Positions 52,765 through 61,699 are shown, counted from the first letter of the stretch. The stretch: DNA of 62,230 nt from CAZVWW01 sp964631265 (GCA_964631265.1 CAZVWW010000003.1:1-62230), one strand, 5' to 3'. Made by a program: numbers and translations. Notes: generated by a model not told the origin, from the sequence alone.

Positions 52765-55157
52765 GGATTTGGGAAAGTCTTATTTTTGTTTTTTCTCTTA
52801 TGGGATCAAATTTTATCATTCTCAGAAAGATACTTTTCTTTGAAGAAAAGACCAGAATCAGCCCGCCATATTATATTATCGCTTTGGGGTTTCCCATATT
52901 GTACGGGGCCGCGTTCTTTTACTCGGGACAGGTTTCACAGAATTTCAGTATGGTGGCTTATGGCGTGTTTTTTATCAACAATGTCTGGTTATTGGTATTC
53001 CTGCGGAACGCCATCGTATCATATAACAGAACTTTAGCCATTGGGAAGTATTTTCTGTGGACGATTATTGGATTTCTCATTCCGGTATCAGCCATCCTTT
53101 TTGTGAACCCGACGGGAGAATTTACACAGATCATTTTCAATACCTCGTATTTACTCGGATTGTTTCCGATGAGCATATTTGTCTCTATGCTTCTCGGCGT
53201 TTCCGTTGATTCGACCTTTTGGGGGGTCGTCTCGGCCATCTTTTTCTTTTCGATTGATTTTGCCTTGAGGACGGGATTCTTCCCCTTTATACCTCAAGAT
53301 TACCATCTGGTTTCATCTGAAGTCTTCAGATTAGCTGCGATTGCCTTATGCTCACAGATAACAGTCTTTGGCAGACAGATTGAAAAAAACAAAGACTATG
53401 AGCCGGTAAAAGGCACTAAACGGTTAAATAATCTTCTTTTCATGCTCTTGACGATCTTTCCGGTCATGATTTTCTATACATCTTTCTGGCAGGTTAACAT
53501 CAATCACAGACAGCTTCAGGAGAATGAGATGAAGACATCAAAGGAGATCTTTCATCTCTCGCTTCATAAACTTGAGGATTATTCTAATCGTTTCTCCCGG
53601 TTGATTGAAGATGCAGCTAATTCAACGAATATTGCCAGAGCTCAATGGAAGCTGAACTCAATCAAGTTGGCCAATCCCGAGATCAAATCATCGCAGATCA
53701 TCATGGATAATGTTATGCCGTTTGAGGGTAAGATGATTCAACTGGGAAAGAACGAAATGATCTATTATTCTGACAGCTCAGAGGCCTGGGGCATTAAGAT
53801 TACAATCGACACAACAAAGATCTATTCACAACTGCCCTTGAAAAATGACCATCAGTTCTATGTCTTCAGTAATGATGAAGCGATTATCGCCCCGCCTGGT
53901 TCAACGATTGATCAGACAACGCTTTCATTCCAGAATAAGTATCAATATGCCTTTGAGACCACAAAGACATTGTTCGGCCAAAAGTTGAACGCCGTTATGA
54001 TCTTTCAAACCTCGGAGCCCGGGATCGATAGCTTTACCCTTTACTTTATTCTCTTTTCAATGTTCGTGCTCGTCTTGATATGGTCTTTTTACGGTTACTA
54101 TATGAATAACTGGGAAGGTGAGGTTAAGCGAACACTACTCAAAGCAGATGACCGGGCAGCTGAATACGAGGAGAAAATGAAACAGTTGCGGAGTTCAATG
54201 AATTATATGAACAGGGATTTAAACCTTAGAGATATCAGAATAGAGGATATTGCCTACCGCTATTCATTACTCTTTGACTTTTTGAGTAACATTGATTTCG
54301 AGCAGAAACCGGTTATCACAATCGGAAGTTTCTTTGAGCGGTTAAAAAAAAGCTTGCCGTTTATAGATGATCTTTATCTTCTACAGAAACAACCTGACTA
54401 TCATACCATCATTGCCTCTTCAAATACGATGAGAAATGGATCTGTGGCGATTCTTGAAAAGGATAATATCGAGAAGAAGAATTTGAATCATTACACGATG
54501 GTCTTTAAGGACAAAACGGAGATTGAAGGCATTGGATATGAGAATCCGGAAGGCGGGTTTGCATCACCATTTCGAATTATCATTAACACACAAAAAGAGG
54601 CTAATGAGATATACAATCTTCAAGGGTTTGTCCAATACCTCTTCAGTATCTGTGTCCTGTTTATCAGACAATATGAGTTACTAAGAAAAAACGAACGGGC
54701 CTTTGAGAAGTCCGTTTCGATTATTGACCTGGTTATACAACTGAATAAGCTTGAGACATTTGCCGAAGAGTGGTTGATAACATTGATAAAAGGGATAGAA
54801 AAGATTTTTGATAACCCCATGCTCTGTGGATTTTACACTTTGGAGGATAATAAAATCACTTTAAGGTATCTGAAAGATGAAAAAACAGTTTTAAAGGCGT
54901 ATAATGCAGATGATGAGGAGCGGATATTTGAGAAGATGAACAACCAGTTTCCGTTCTTTGAGAACATCGAACCGTCATTAAGTCTTACTGGAAAAGCCAG
55001 GACCGTTGGCTTGATCCCTGCTTATCATGACAGTGAGAACTCAGATCACCCATCTGTTGGAATTTACCTTGAGTTCTCTCATTATCGAGTGTTTTCTCAA
55101 CGAGAAAGAGAACTTGCTTTCCTACTCGGAAAGTTGATTATTGGGGAACGATCATGA
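52761..55157 (+). CDS. Large membrane sensor-like protein of unknown family
   Basis: 798 residues, not recognised. Residues 1-210 hold about six hydrophobic helices, followed by another near 225-245. Residues about 250-420 look like an extracytoplasmic sensor region bounded by a second membrane helix near 430-452. A coiled coil follows (EEKMKQLRSSMNYMN...), then two alpha/beta domains of about 150 residues each (roughly 505-630 and 650-798) that resemble GAF domains in size and pattern. No kinase, GGDEF, HD or DNA-binding output is visible. It starts in an ATGA overlap with yigZ and overlaps the next gene, so it is firmly in the operon. Possibly a scaffold or sensor for envelope state. Confidence 0.75.
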   Translation: MRIWESLIFVFSLMGSNFIILRKILFFEEKTRISPPYYIIALGFPILYGAAFFYSGQVSQNFSMVAYGVFFINNVWLLVFLRNAIVSYNRTLAIGKYFLWTIIGFLIPVSAILFVNPTGEFTQIIFNTSYLLGLFPMSIFVSMLLGVSVDSTFWGVVSAIFFFSIDFALRTGFFPFIPQDYHLVSSEVFRLAAIALCSQITVFGRQIEKNKDYEPVKGTKRLNNLLFMLLTIFPVMIFYTSFWQVNINHRQLQENEMKTSKEIFHLSLHKLEDYSNRFSRLIEDAANSTNIARAQWKLNSIKLANPEIKSSQIIMDNVMPFEGKMIQLGKNEMIYYSDSSEAWGIKITIDTTKIYSQLPLKNDHQFYVFSNDEAIIAPPGSTIDQTTLSFQNKYQYAFETTKTLFGQKLNAVMIFQTSEPGIDSFTLYFILFSMFVLVLIWSFYGYYMNNWEGEVKRTLLKADDRAAEYEEKMKQLRSSMNYMNRDLNLRDIRIEDIAYRYSLLFDFLSNIDFEQKPVITIGSFFERLKKSLPFIDDLYLLQKQPDYHTIIASSNTMRNGSVAILEKDNIEKKNLNHYTMVFKDKTEIEGIGYENPEGGFASPFRIIINTQKEANEIYNLQGFVQYLFSICVLFIRQYELLRKNERAFEKSVSIIDLVIQLNKLETFAEEWLITLIKGIEKIFDNPMLCGFYTLEDNKITLRYLKDEKTVLKAYNADDEERIFEKMNNQFPFFENIEPSLSLTGKARTVGLIPAYHDSENSDHPSVGIYLEFSHYRVFSQRERELAFLLGKLIIGERS

Positions 55158-55705
55158 CAGAAGATGTTTTGTGTCAATCCAAGATCAAATTGTTTTTAAT
55201 CGTACTGACTGTCACTTTGATCCCGACAGTCTTTTCGTTTGAAAAGAGTACGTATGATTTAAAGTCCTATTCAGAAAGTGTCTTCAAGAGGCTTGAGACA
55301 GTGATGAATCAAAAGTTCGACTCACCCCTCGTGACATGTGTTGAATATGACTCCCTTTCTGAATTTATAAATGAAACAGGTGCTCCCTTTTTTATTAAGG
55401 GATTTTCAAATGAGAATGGAATCTTTATCCAAAGTAGAAGCCTTTTAGGTGCACAGTTCGAAAAGACATTGCTGCATGAATTGATGCATTTTACGCTGAA
55501 GGCGAATGTGAATATCCCCCGCTGGTTTGAGGAGGGACTTATCTGTCATATAACTGATGAGCTCGCAGGAAGCAGAATCGCTCCAATGGAAGATGTTGAA
55601 TCCTTTGTTCCCTCAGAAGCGGGAAACAACTGGGAACTAACGTCCTATTCATTGGGTTGTCTAAAAAAGGTAAGAGAGATTTTGGAACTTGAGGAGGGAC
55701 TTTGA
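55154..55705 (+). CDS. Secreted MA-type zinc metallopeptidase (small)
   Basis: 183 residues. A hydrophobic segment at 11-28 acts as signal peptide or anchor. The gluzincin motif HELMH (108-112) is followed 15 residues later by IPRWFEEGL, giving the third zinc ligand at E126 or E127, the layout of peptidase MA-like families. At this size it is a minimal catalytic domain acting outside the cytoplasm. ATG 55154 overlaps the preceding stop. Neighbours are the membrane sensor and LCP proteins, suggesting envelope processing. The true substrate is unknown. Confidence 0.75.
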   Translation: MTEDVLCQSKIKLFLIVLTVTLIPTVFSFEKSTYDLKSYSESVFKRLETVMNQKFDSPLVTCVEYDSLSEFINETGAPFFIKGFSNENGIFIQSRSLLGAQFEKTLLHELMHFTLKANVNIPRWFEEGLICHITDELAGSRIAPMEDVESFVPSEAGNNWELTSYSLGCLKKVREILELEEGL

Positions 55706-56457
55706 TGGTTTATCCGGTACAGAGACCCACAAGATATAAGAGAAAAAAACAGAAAAAGAGGAAAAAATGGCCTGTTGTGGTTTTAACTGTCATTTTGGTT
55801 ATTGCGGCAGCGATCATTTTTCTTTATTTTTCTTATAACCGTTTAAACGGATCAAAAGCGATGCAGGATGATGTTGTTGATTTCCTGTTCTACCTGGAGG
55901 AAAGAGACGAGATCTTCTTAATCAGAACCGATAAAAAGGAAAAAATCAATTATCTGATATCAATTCCCAGTATTGCCTATGAACCGATAATGGCAATATC
56001 ACTAGACCGTGATTCCCCGAAGGACATGTATCGCTCGGCTGAGAAGTTATTTGGCGAATCGGATATGAGCTTTTTCTCCACCATTGATCAAGGATCCTTT
56101 GATCGTATCGTGGAACTCTCAAACAAGAAAGAGAATCACCCATATGGTGAAATAACAGTCGATCAGTTTGCCGCTTATTTGAAAGACATCGAGCTGGGAA
56201 TTTTTGAGTTTATTTTCTTTCCTGAAGTCGGACGATTCACCAAAGTACAAAAGCAGGATAACTTTACCAAAAACGGTGGTTACAGACTTTTGTACAACGT
56301 AGACAGGTACGCGAATAAATCTATTCCACTTGACTACATGACAGAAAAACCGGTGCGGATAACGGTAATGGATCAGAACGGTAAAGAGACGGAGTATCAG
56401 CGTCTGTATATTGATTACAAGAGTCTTGAAACAATCAAGGAGTTTATGCATCAATGA
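55705..56457 (+). CDS. Membrane-anchored LCP-like protein lacking the active-site motifs
   Basis: About 250 residues. A very basic N-terminus (YKRKKQKKRKKW) precedes one membrane helix near 22-45. The outer domain shows an LCP-like order of elements: EIFLIRTDKKEKINYLISIP resembles the strand-turn-strand before the IPRD site, and FFSTIDQGSFDRIVEL resembles the following helix. The arginine and aspartate residues that bind the polyprenyl-phosphate substrate in LytR-CpsA-Psr enzymes are absent. ATG 55705 overlaps the upstream stop by 1 nt with GGAGGGAC before it. It precedes a canonical LCP gene, so it may be an inactive partner. The homology is a judgement from pattern only. Confidence 0.6.
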   Translation: MVYPVQRPTRYKRKKQKKRKKWPVVVLTVILVIAAAIIFLYFSYNRLNGSKAMQDDVVDFLFYLEERDEIFLIRTDKKEKINYLISIPSIAYEPIMAISLDRDSPKDMYRSAEKLFGESDMSFFSTIDQGSFDRIVELSNKKENHPYGEITVDQFAAYLKDIELGIFEFIFFPEVGRFTKVQKQDNFTKNGGYRLLYNVDRYANKSIPLDYMTEKPVRITVMDQNGKETEYQRLYIDYKSLETIKEFMHQ

Positions 56458-57710
56458 GAAGTTTCGCTATAACGGGTCTTTGTTTGGCGGGAATCGTTCT
56501 GGCCTTTTTCTTTCTGTATTTTTTACCGTTACCTTTTATCAGTTTTGTTCCCGATCAGATCTCAAATCCATTTGACAATGACAAAGAATACTTTCTCATA
56601 CTGGGGGTTGATGATGCTGGAGAGGCCGGTTCAGATAGAACTGATGTGATTGCAGTTGCAGGTTTTAACAATGCGACTTCCACAGAACCCGATAAGAGTA
56701 TTTTAGACCTGCTCACAATCCCGAGAGATATTCTTGTTCAACACCAGGTAGAGGGAGAGAACAGCGAGATAAAGATCAACTCCATCTACAAAAGGGAAGG
56801 TCTTGAAGGACTCAAGCAAAAACTCGATGAACTCTTCGATATTACCATCTCACGTTATGCCGTTGTCGATTATCAACTCTTCAAATACCTTGGAGACCTG
56901 GTGGGCCCCATACCCGTGAATGTTGAGTTCGCCATGCATTATGATGATATTCAGCAGGATCTCTCCATACACTTTGAGAGAGGTGCGCATGAATTCTATG
57001 GGGATGATCTTCTCAAGTATATTCGTTTCAGAAATGATCCAAAAGGGGATCTTGGTAGGATGGAGAGGCAAAAGGAAGTTGTCAAAAAGGTCTTTTCCCG
57101 GTTGAAATCAAAAATTACACTGGATTTTTTGAACGATGAATTCCAGACCATACTAAACAGGATGAAGACAGATTTTTCAACCAGGGACCTTTTGTATCTG
57201 TTCCTTCAGATGGGCGATCTGAATGATATTTCCTTTTATTCAGTTCCTTTTAAAATTGGTGCAAGAGGGGAGCTTTACATTGACCAAAGCAGGATTGATG
57301 GGACACTCAAGGCATTTAAGGAATTTGAGGTTGCAAGAGAAATTCAGGAATCCAAAGTATGTATCCTTAACAACTCAGACATTGAAGCCTACAAGTTCTC
57401 AATTATAAATGATAATATTCTGAATAAGTCTGATTTGGATTATTTTATCATCAAGAAATCGTTATCACGAGATTTGTTAAAACATCTACCGGATGAGGAT
57501 CTTATTTTAATGCTAAATAATGACAATCAAGCTACAGAAGACGTTAAAGAGAAAATGAAAGCCCTTTATGACAGAGAATTCAACATCTATAATGAGTTAC
57601 ACGGTGGGGTTTTAGAGGATTATTACCGGATTGTGGATTATCTGACCTCAAACAAGGCTTATTACCCGTATCCGAGTGATTTATTTGTCATATTAAACGG
57701 GGCGGAATAA
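56454..57710 (+). CDS. LytR-CpsA-Psr (LCP) family glycopolymer transferase
   Basis: 418 residues. Membrane helix at about 4-26, then an LCP domain with GSDRTDVIAVAGF near 61, LTIPRDILV near 91, KINSIYKREG near 109 and IRFRNDPKGDLGRMERQ near 193, holding the arginine/aspartate residues that coordinate Mg and polyprenyl pyrophosphate. These enzymes attach teichoic acids, capsule or other glycopolymers to peptidoglycan. The last 130 residues form an extra domain that may be an LytR_C-like region. It starts in an ATGA overlap and is the last gene of the run. Confidence 0.88.
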   Translation: MRSFAITGLCLAGIVLAFFFLYFLPLPFISFVPDQISNPFDNDKEYFLILGVDDAGEAGSDRTDVIAVAGFNNATSTEPDKSILDLLTIPRDILVQHQVEGENSEIKINSIYKREGLEGLKQKLDELFDITISRYAVVDYQLFKYLGDLVGPIPVNVEFAMHYDDIQQDLSIHFERGAHEFYGDDLLKYIRFRNDPKGDLGRMERQKEVVKKVFSRLKSKITLDFLNDEFQTILNRMKTDFSTRDLLYLFLQMGDLNDISFYSVPFKIGARGELYIDQSRIDGTLKAFKEFEVAREIQESKVCILNNSDIEAYKFSIINDNILNKSDLDYFIIKKSLSRDLLKHLPDEDLILMLNNDNQATEDVKEKMKALYDREFNIYNELHGGVLEDYYRIVDYLTSNKAYYPYPSDLFVILNGAE

Positions 57711-57721
57711 TTCTCCGCCCC
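57699..57721. terminator. GC-rich hairpin at the end of the LCP gene
   Basis: GGGGCGGA and TCCGCCCC form an 8-bp stem; the loop contains the LCP stop codon. There is no T-run on either strand, so it may act as a bidirectional 3'-end structure rather than an efficient terminator. Confidence 0.5.
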
Positions 57722-57744
57722 GAAAGATGTGTTGAGGACTATGA

Positions 57745-58230
57745 TTATCTTTTGTAACCCGTCACTTCACGCAGAAATTCTTTTCTTTTGTTGATAAACT
57801 CCTTATCTTCGACCCCTTTTGGGGTAAAACCATCAACAACACCAATGACCCCTTTACCCTGATCTGTCTTAGCAACGAGAACCTGGAGAGGATTGGCCGT
57901 TGCGGCAAAGATTCTGCAAACTTCCTGGATATTCTTGATGGCGTTCAATATATTGATGGGATAGCCATTTTTGATCACAAGAACGAAGATATGGCCCGCA
58001 TCGATATTTCTGGCGTTTTGCACCGCGATGTTAACCAATTCCTCGTCGTTGCCCTCTTTTCTAACCAGTCTCGGGCCTGAAGCCTCGTTGAAAGCGAGAC
58101 CGAACTTCATTCCCGGGACACCGGTGACGATTGTTTCGTATATATCTTCGACTGTCTTGATAAAGTGTGACTGACCGAGAATCACATTACAATCGTCGGG
58201 GAATTTCATCTGTACGATTTCTGTATCCAT
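57745..58230 (-). CDS. Adenosine-specific kinase family protein (PF04008)
   Basis: 161 residues. Segments such as CNVILGQSHFIKTVEDIYE, VPGMKFGLAFNEASG, NARNIDAGHIFVLVI and ATANPLQVLVA are characteristic of the small adenosine-specific kinase family first described from Pyrobaculum (formerly DUF355), common in archaea and some anaerobic bacteria. Cytoplasmic, no membrane segment. It lies 15 nt after oraE in the same direction and has GGGAGG before its ATG, so it is co-transcribed with the ornithine aminomutase genes. A link to the adenosyl part of adenosylcobalamin used by that enzyme is possible but unproven. Confidence 0.78.
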   Translation of the reverse strand: MDTEIVQMKFPDDCNVILGQSHFIKTVEDIYETIVTGVPGMKFGLAFNEASGPRLVRKEGNDEELVNIAVQNARNIDAGHIFVLVIKNGYPINILNAIKNIQEVCRIFAATANPLQVLVAKTDQGKGVIGVVDGFTPKGVEDKEFINKRKEFLREVTGYKR

Positions 58231-58245
58231 CTCTTCAAAACCTCC

Positions 58246-60441
58246 CTATTTCTGTGCCTTTTCTCTTAAAGTCTTGACTAGAAAGCTCGCAACATCTATT
58301 CCATGAGTTCCTCTACCAAAACCGGCATCCATCCCATTGGCCACAGCAAGATCGTTGTTAATCTGGGTCCCTCCGGCTATGAGAATCAGTTTATCTCTGA
58401 TCCCCTTTTCTTTACAGAGCTGGTCAATCTGTCTCATTCCTTTGATGTGTACGTCGTTATGCGAAATAATCATACTCGCCAGAATTGCATCCGCTCCGGT
58501 TTCTATTGCAGCATCGATCAATTTGTCGACCGGGACGCTGGTTCCCAGATAGGTATAACTGAACCCGAATTTCTCGATTCCGCCATGTTTGATATCCAGG
58601 ATCTCTCTCATCCCGACGGAGTGTTCGTCGTTTCCAACTGTGCCGGCGACAACATGAACAGGATGCTCATCAAGATATTCTCTTATCTCATTGGCTGAGA
58701 GGATTTCCGGTTTTTCAGCGATCTTGAGTTTGTTCCGGTCTATGAAGAAGGAAACTCGCCCCTTCACTTCAAGATAAGTGCCCTCTGCCGGGTGTAAAAC
58801 TGTCTTGGATATAACAGTGGGTTCATCCAATCCCATCTTTCTGGCTATTTCAAGTGCAGCTGCCTCGGCAATATCGGGATTATCCGGGATGGTTAGATCA
58901 AGCTGTACAAGTCCATCATTCTTCCATTCAACCTCAGGTTTCAGAAGGCCTTTTTCCTCCGGTTCCTGATGTGGTGCCATTCTTGATTCCACATTATCAT
59001 TCTCATCGAGTTCGTCTATATATTTGATCTTTGCGGGGTCTTCTATTGTGCAACCTCCTATAGCGTCACAGGCCTTTTCGTACTCATCGGGTACGTTGTT
59101 GTATCCGAAGTGGTTACAGACCGGAGCAAAGTAATCCTCATCGCGCTCAACGACAGTATTCGCACCGAGTTCACCGTTTTTCTTTCTGGCGATACCGTCA
59201 CCGTTTCTCTCCGGGAAGAATCCGGAATCGACGAAGAAGCCCTTTTCTACAGCATCAAAATAGCCGCCTTCGTTAACAATTTCCTCCATGTAAAGGATGG
59301 CCCGGATCTTCATATCACGTATCGGCTCTTTGAGATTATCCAGATTGGGGCCGACCAGTTCTTTGATACCGTCGAGGGCTACCATTGTATGCTTGGCGGT
59401 CTCGACACCTCTGATGGAGTTCACATGCCAGGGAACATTTCTGCCTTCATCCGGCGTGATGGTCGATTGTATATCGGCCTTTGTTAATCTGCTGAGAACG
59501 GTGTCGAGCACATGAATCCTTGTGGCATCAAAGAGATCGGATTCAATGTAGCGGGTGTTCATCTGCGCCCTGAATTTATAATCTTTAAAGAGGTCTCTTA
59601 AGGTAAGGGCATAAACAAAATTCAATCTGAATTCAGGAGCAGGTGCCGTCATCGGCGGGACTGTAGAGAGGGCGATATATTCCTTCTGCATGCCGGCTTT
59701 AACTGAGAACAAAGAATTAATGGCATGTTGAACGAGCAGCTCCGGCATGACTTTCCAGGCAACCCTCGAGGAGGCATTGGCGTTGTGAGCACCGTCAATC
59801 TGAAGAATGCTATCAGCTGCCATTATCTTCTTGGCAACTGCTGCATCTACAAAAGAGCGGATCGGGTTGACGCCTCTGTAAAGAACGTTATACTGAGGAT
59901 CCTGATGGGCGCCGTTAACTCCTTCTTCGGCGAATAGTACAGCCACTTCGGGACCTGCAATCCCCGAGACATAACTGTGAAAGTTGATCGGTCTGCCGAC
60001 TTCTTCTTCAATGGCATCGAGGGCCTTTCTTGTTGCGCGGAGTTCTTTTCTTGTGATGGGGATGCCTCCAATCCCCTCGGGGGTTCCTTCTATCAAACCG
60101 TCAAAATGTGACTGGCCAAGCGTTCTAATGACCATGATATGATCGGCTCCATGCCAGGCCGCCATCCGCATTCTTCTTATGTCATCCTCGAATCTCCCGG
60201 ATGCAATCTCTGATGTAATGATCTCTTCCGGCTGAGGGTCAATATTATCGAAGAACTTTGCCGGAGGCAGTGGAATACTTTCCTTCAGATTTTCTGAAAT
60301 CTGATCAAACTTATATTCACCGAGTTTTGTACCATTAGGTAGTCCCTGTCTCCAGACCCAGCCCTTTCGTTTTGGTCTGTAATCTTCGAGATTGCTGAGG
60401 ACTTCATTTAAATCAATCTTCTTGTTTTTATCGAGTTTCAA
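58246..60441 (-). CDS. oraE: D-ornithine 4,5-aminomutase, large subunit
   Basis: 731 residues, adenosylcobalamin- and PLP-dependent, shifting the terminal amino group of D-ornithine to C4. The N-terminal two thirds form the PLP/TIM-barrel part (HGADHIMVIRTLGQSHFDGL region). The C-terminal domain binds B12 base-off with NDEHSVG, axial ligand H607, and K618 at the same offset as the PLP-anchoring lysine of the Clostridium sticklandii enzyme. GGTQINNDLA completes the cobalamin fold. The start is TTG 60441, with GGGGGTGG upstream and 1 nt after oraS. Lysine 5,6-aminomutase is the nearest alternative, but the fused architecture and small partner subunit favour OraE. Confidence 0.93.
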   Translation of the reverse strand: MKLDKNKKIDLNEVLSNLEDYRPKRKGWVWRQGLPNGTKLGEYKFDQISENLKESIPLPPAKFFDNIDPQPEEIITSEIASGRFEDDIRRMRMAAWHGADHIMVIRTLGQSHFDGLIEGTPEGIGGIPITRKELRATRKALDAIEEEVGRPINFHSYVSGIAGPEVAVLFAEEGVNGAHQDPQYNVLYRGVNPIRSFVDAAVAKKIMAADSILQIDGAHNANASSRVAWKVMPELLVQHAINSLFSVKAGMQKEYIALSTVPPMTAPAPEFRLNFVYALTLRDLFKDYKFRAQMNTRYIESDLFDATRIHVLDTVLSRLTKADIQSTITPDEGRNVPWHVNSIRGVETAKHTMVALDGIKELVGPNLDNLKEPIRDMKIRAILYMEEIVNEGGYFDAVEKGFFVDSGFFPERNGDGIARKKNGELGANTVVERDEDYFAPVCNHFGYNNVPDEYEKACDAIGGCTIEDPAKIKYIDELDENDNVESRMAPHQEPEEKGLLKPEVEWKNDGLVQLDLTIPDNPDIAEAAALEIARKMGLDEPTVISKTVLHPAEGTYLEVKGRVSFFIDRNKLKIAEKPEILSANEIREYLDEHPVHVVAGTVGNDEHSVGMREILDIKHGGIEKFGFSYTYLGTSVPVDKLIDAAIETGADAILASMIISHNDVHIKGMRQIDQLCKEKGIRDKLILIAGGTQINNDLAVANGMDAGFGRGTHGIDVASFLVKTLREKAQK

Positions 60442-60442
60442 G

Positions 60443-60802
60443 TTACTCCACCCCCTTGAATATCTTCTCTACCGTTTTCCAGTGCTTCCCCTCAATCATT
60501 TCCTTGCCCACTTGAAGGTAATCTTTGTCAAGCTCCTTTGATAGAGTCAGGAGAATGTTTCCTGCTCCCTTTCCCAGTAAGTCCAGATCGAAAATACCCT
60601 GGACGATCTCCTTTGCCTCAAGTGAATTAAACCCCATCCTCAATAGAACGGACCTTTCAATTGAAGGCGATGTGTGGTTTTCTGCCAGTTTAGCAAGCGG
60701 ATCAACGATCTGATCGGCTCTTCTCCAGAACAATGTGTTCAACTCTTCATCACTAAGACTCTCAAGCTGTTGCTTTCTCTCTTCAAATCTCTCTTTTTTC
60801 AC
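60443..60802 (-). CDS. oraS: D-ornithine 4,5-aminomutase, small subunit
   Basis: 119 residues, all helical by pattern, including FWRRADQIVDPLAKLAENHTSPSIERSVLLRMG, which is characteristic of OraS; the subunit completes the substrate/PLP site of OraE. First gene of the oraS-oraE-kinase operon. It starts with GTG 60802 behind GGGGGAA. The other genes of anaerobic ornithine degradation (racemase, diaminopentanoate dehydrogenase, OrtAB thiolase) are not here. Confidence 0.9.
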   Translation of the reverse strand: MKKERFEERKQQLESLSDEELNTLFWRRADQIVDPLAKLAENHTSPSIERSVLLRMGFNSLEAKEIVQGIFDLDLLGKGAGNILLTLSKELDKDYLQVGKEMIEGKHWKTVEKIFKGVE

Positions 60803-60897
60803 CGGGTGTTCCCCCTTTCAGTTTTATATGAATTCTATTCGTCGTATAGTCTTAAAACTGCTTTAATCCTTGAATACATGGCATAAGCGTCTGTCCT

Positions 60898-60925
60898 ATT
60901 ATATACGATAACGGGTTTTAAACAA
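60898..60925 (-). promoter_or_regulatory. Promoter of the ora operon
   Basis: Minus strand TTGTTT (60920-60925), 16-nt spacer and perfect TATAAT (60898-60903). The leader is about 90 nt; no cobalamin riboswitch is recognisable in it. The rest of the 60803-61085 gap is AT-rich without a gene. Confidence 0.6.
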
Positions 60926-61085
60926 AACATCAAGCTTTCAAAAGAACGGTTTTGATAAAAGAAATTATTTTATTTTCATTATCAGAAGAAGAGATTGCTA
61001 TGTTGTCCCGGTCAACCTATTTGATACATGCAGACATTTTCATGATTATAATAACGCTTCTTATATGAGCTTAAGGAATGCACTA

Positions 61086-61490
61086 CTATTGTCTGATTGT
61101 CATACAGTTATCGATTTTAAATCCGAACTTTTCATACAATTTATGAGCATCTTTGGTTTTCAGTATTTTGAGGTGAAGATCCCTGATCTCAGGATGTGCG
61201 AGCGTCAGCTCGACCAATTTCTTTCCGATCCCCTTTTTCCGGTGTGCTTCATCTATGTAAACGTCGGCAATCCAGGCAAAGATCGCATAATCGGTGACGA
61301 CTCTTGAGAAACCGATTTGATCGTTGTTGATAAAAACTGACAGAAAGAGCGAATTCTCAATCGATTTTCGTATCAATTCGCCCTCTCTTTCTTGCGCCCA
61401 ATAAGTTGTATGCAGACTGTGGATCACATAGTCATAATCAATTACTGTCTTATCATCCGTTATCATTAAATTATCCTTTTCATATACCAT
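61086..61490 (-). CDS. GNAT-family N-acetyltransferase
   Basis: 134 residues, one GNAT domain. The acetyl-CoA pyrophosphate loop is RKKGIGKKL near residue 86; the preceding strand WIADVYIDEAH and the C-terminal AHKLYEKFGF are conserved GNAT elements. Substrate unknown; by layout similar to small PhnO/YjgM-like enzymes. ATG 61490 follows AAAGGAGG. Confidence 0.85.
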   Translation of the reverse strand: MVYEKDNLMITDDKTVIDYDYVIHSLHTTYWAQEREGELIRKSIENSLFLSVFINNDQIGFSRVVTDYAIFAWIADVYIDEAHRKKGIGKKLVELTLAHPEIRDLHLKILKTKDAHKLYEKFGFKIDNCMTIRQ

Positions 61491-61516
61491 TTTGAGCCTC
61501 CTTTGGAATCATTGAT

Positions 61517-61525
61517 ATTATAGCA
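61517..61525 (-). promoter_or_regulatory. Extended -10 promoter of the GNAT gene
   Basis: Minus strand TGCTATAAT, about 27 nt before the ATG. Its upstream edge abuts the 62-nt palindrome, which would occupy the -35 region. Confidence 0.5.
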
Positions 61526-61526
61526 G

Positions 61527-61588
61527 AAATCAGGGGGACAGGTCCCTTGATGACGAATTCTTAATCAAGGGACCTGTCCCCCTGATTT
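61527..61588. repeat. 62-nt palindromic element, copy 3
   Basis: Arms of 31 nt with only two mismatches, same outer 25 nt and central GAATTC as copy 2. It lies between the divergent GNAT gene and the last gene of the window. Confidence 0.93.
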
Positions 61589-61690
61589 TTTGATACGCAC
61601 CCAATTAATTGACCGTTATAAAAGATGACAGATAGAAAGACTCTTATATATAAATTATAGAATCATAGAATACATAAATAGACAAAAGTA

Positions 61691-61699
61691 TGATATAAT
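61691..61699 (+). promoter_or_regulatory. Extended -10 promoter of the last gene
   Basis: TGATATAAT inside a very AT-rich stretch (61640-61770), about 79 nt before the start. Confidence 0.45.

Noticed and set aside
60803..60900. Cobalamin riboswitch before the B12-dependent ora operon
   Set aside because: The leader is only about 90 nt and no conserved B12-box elements are visible.
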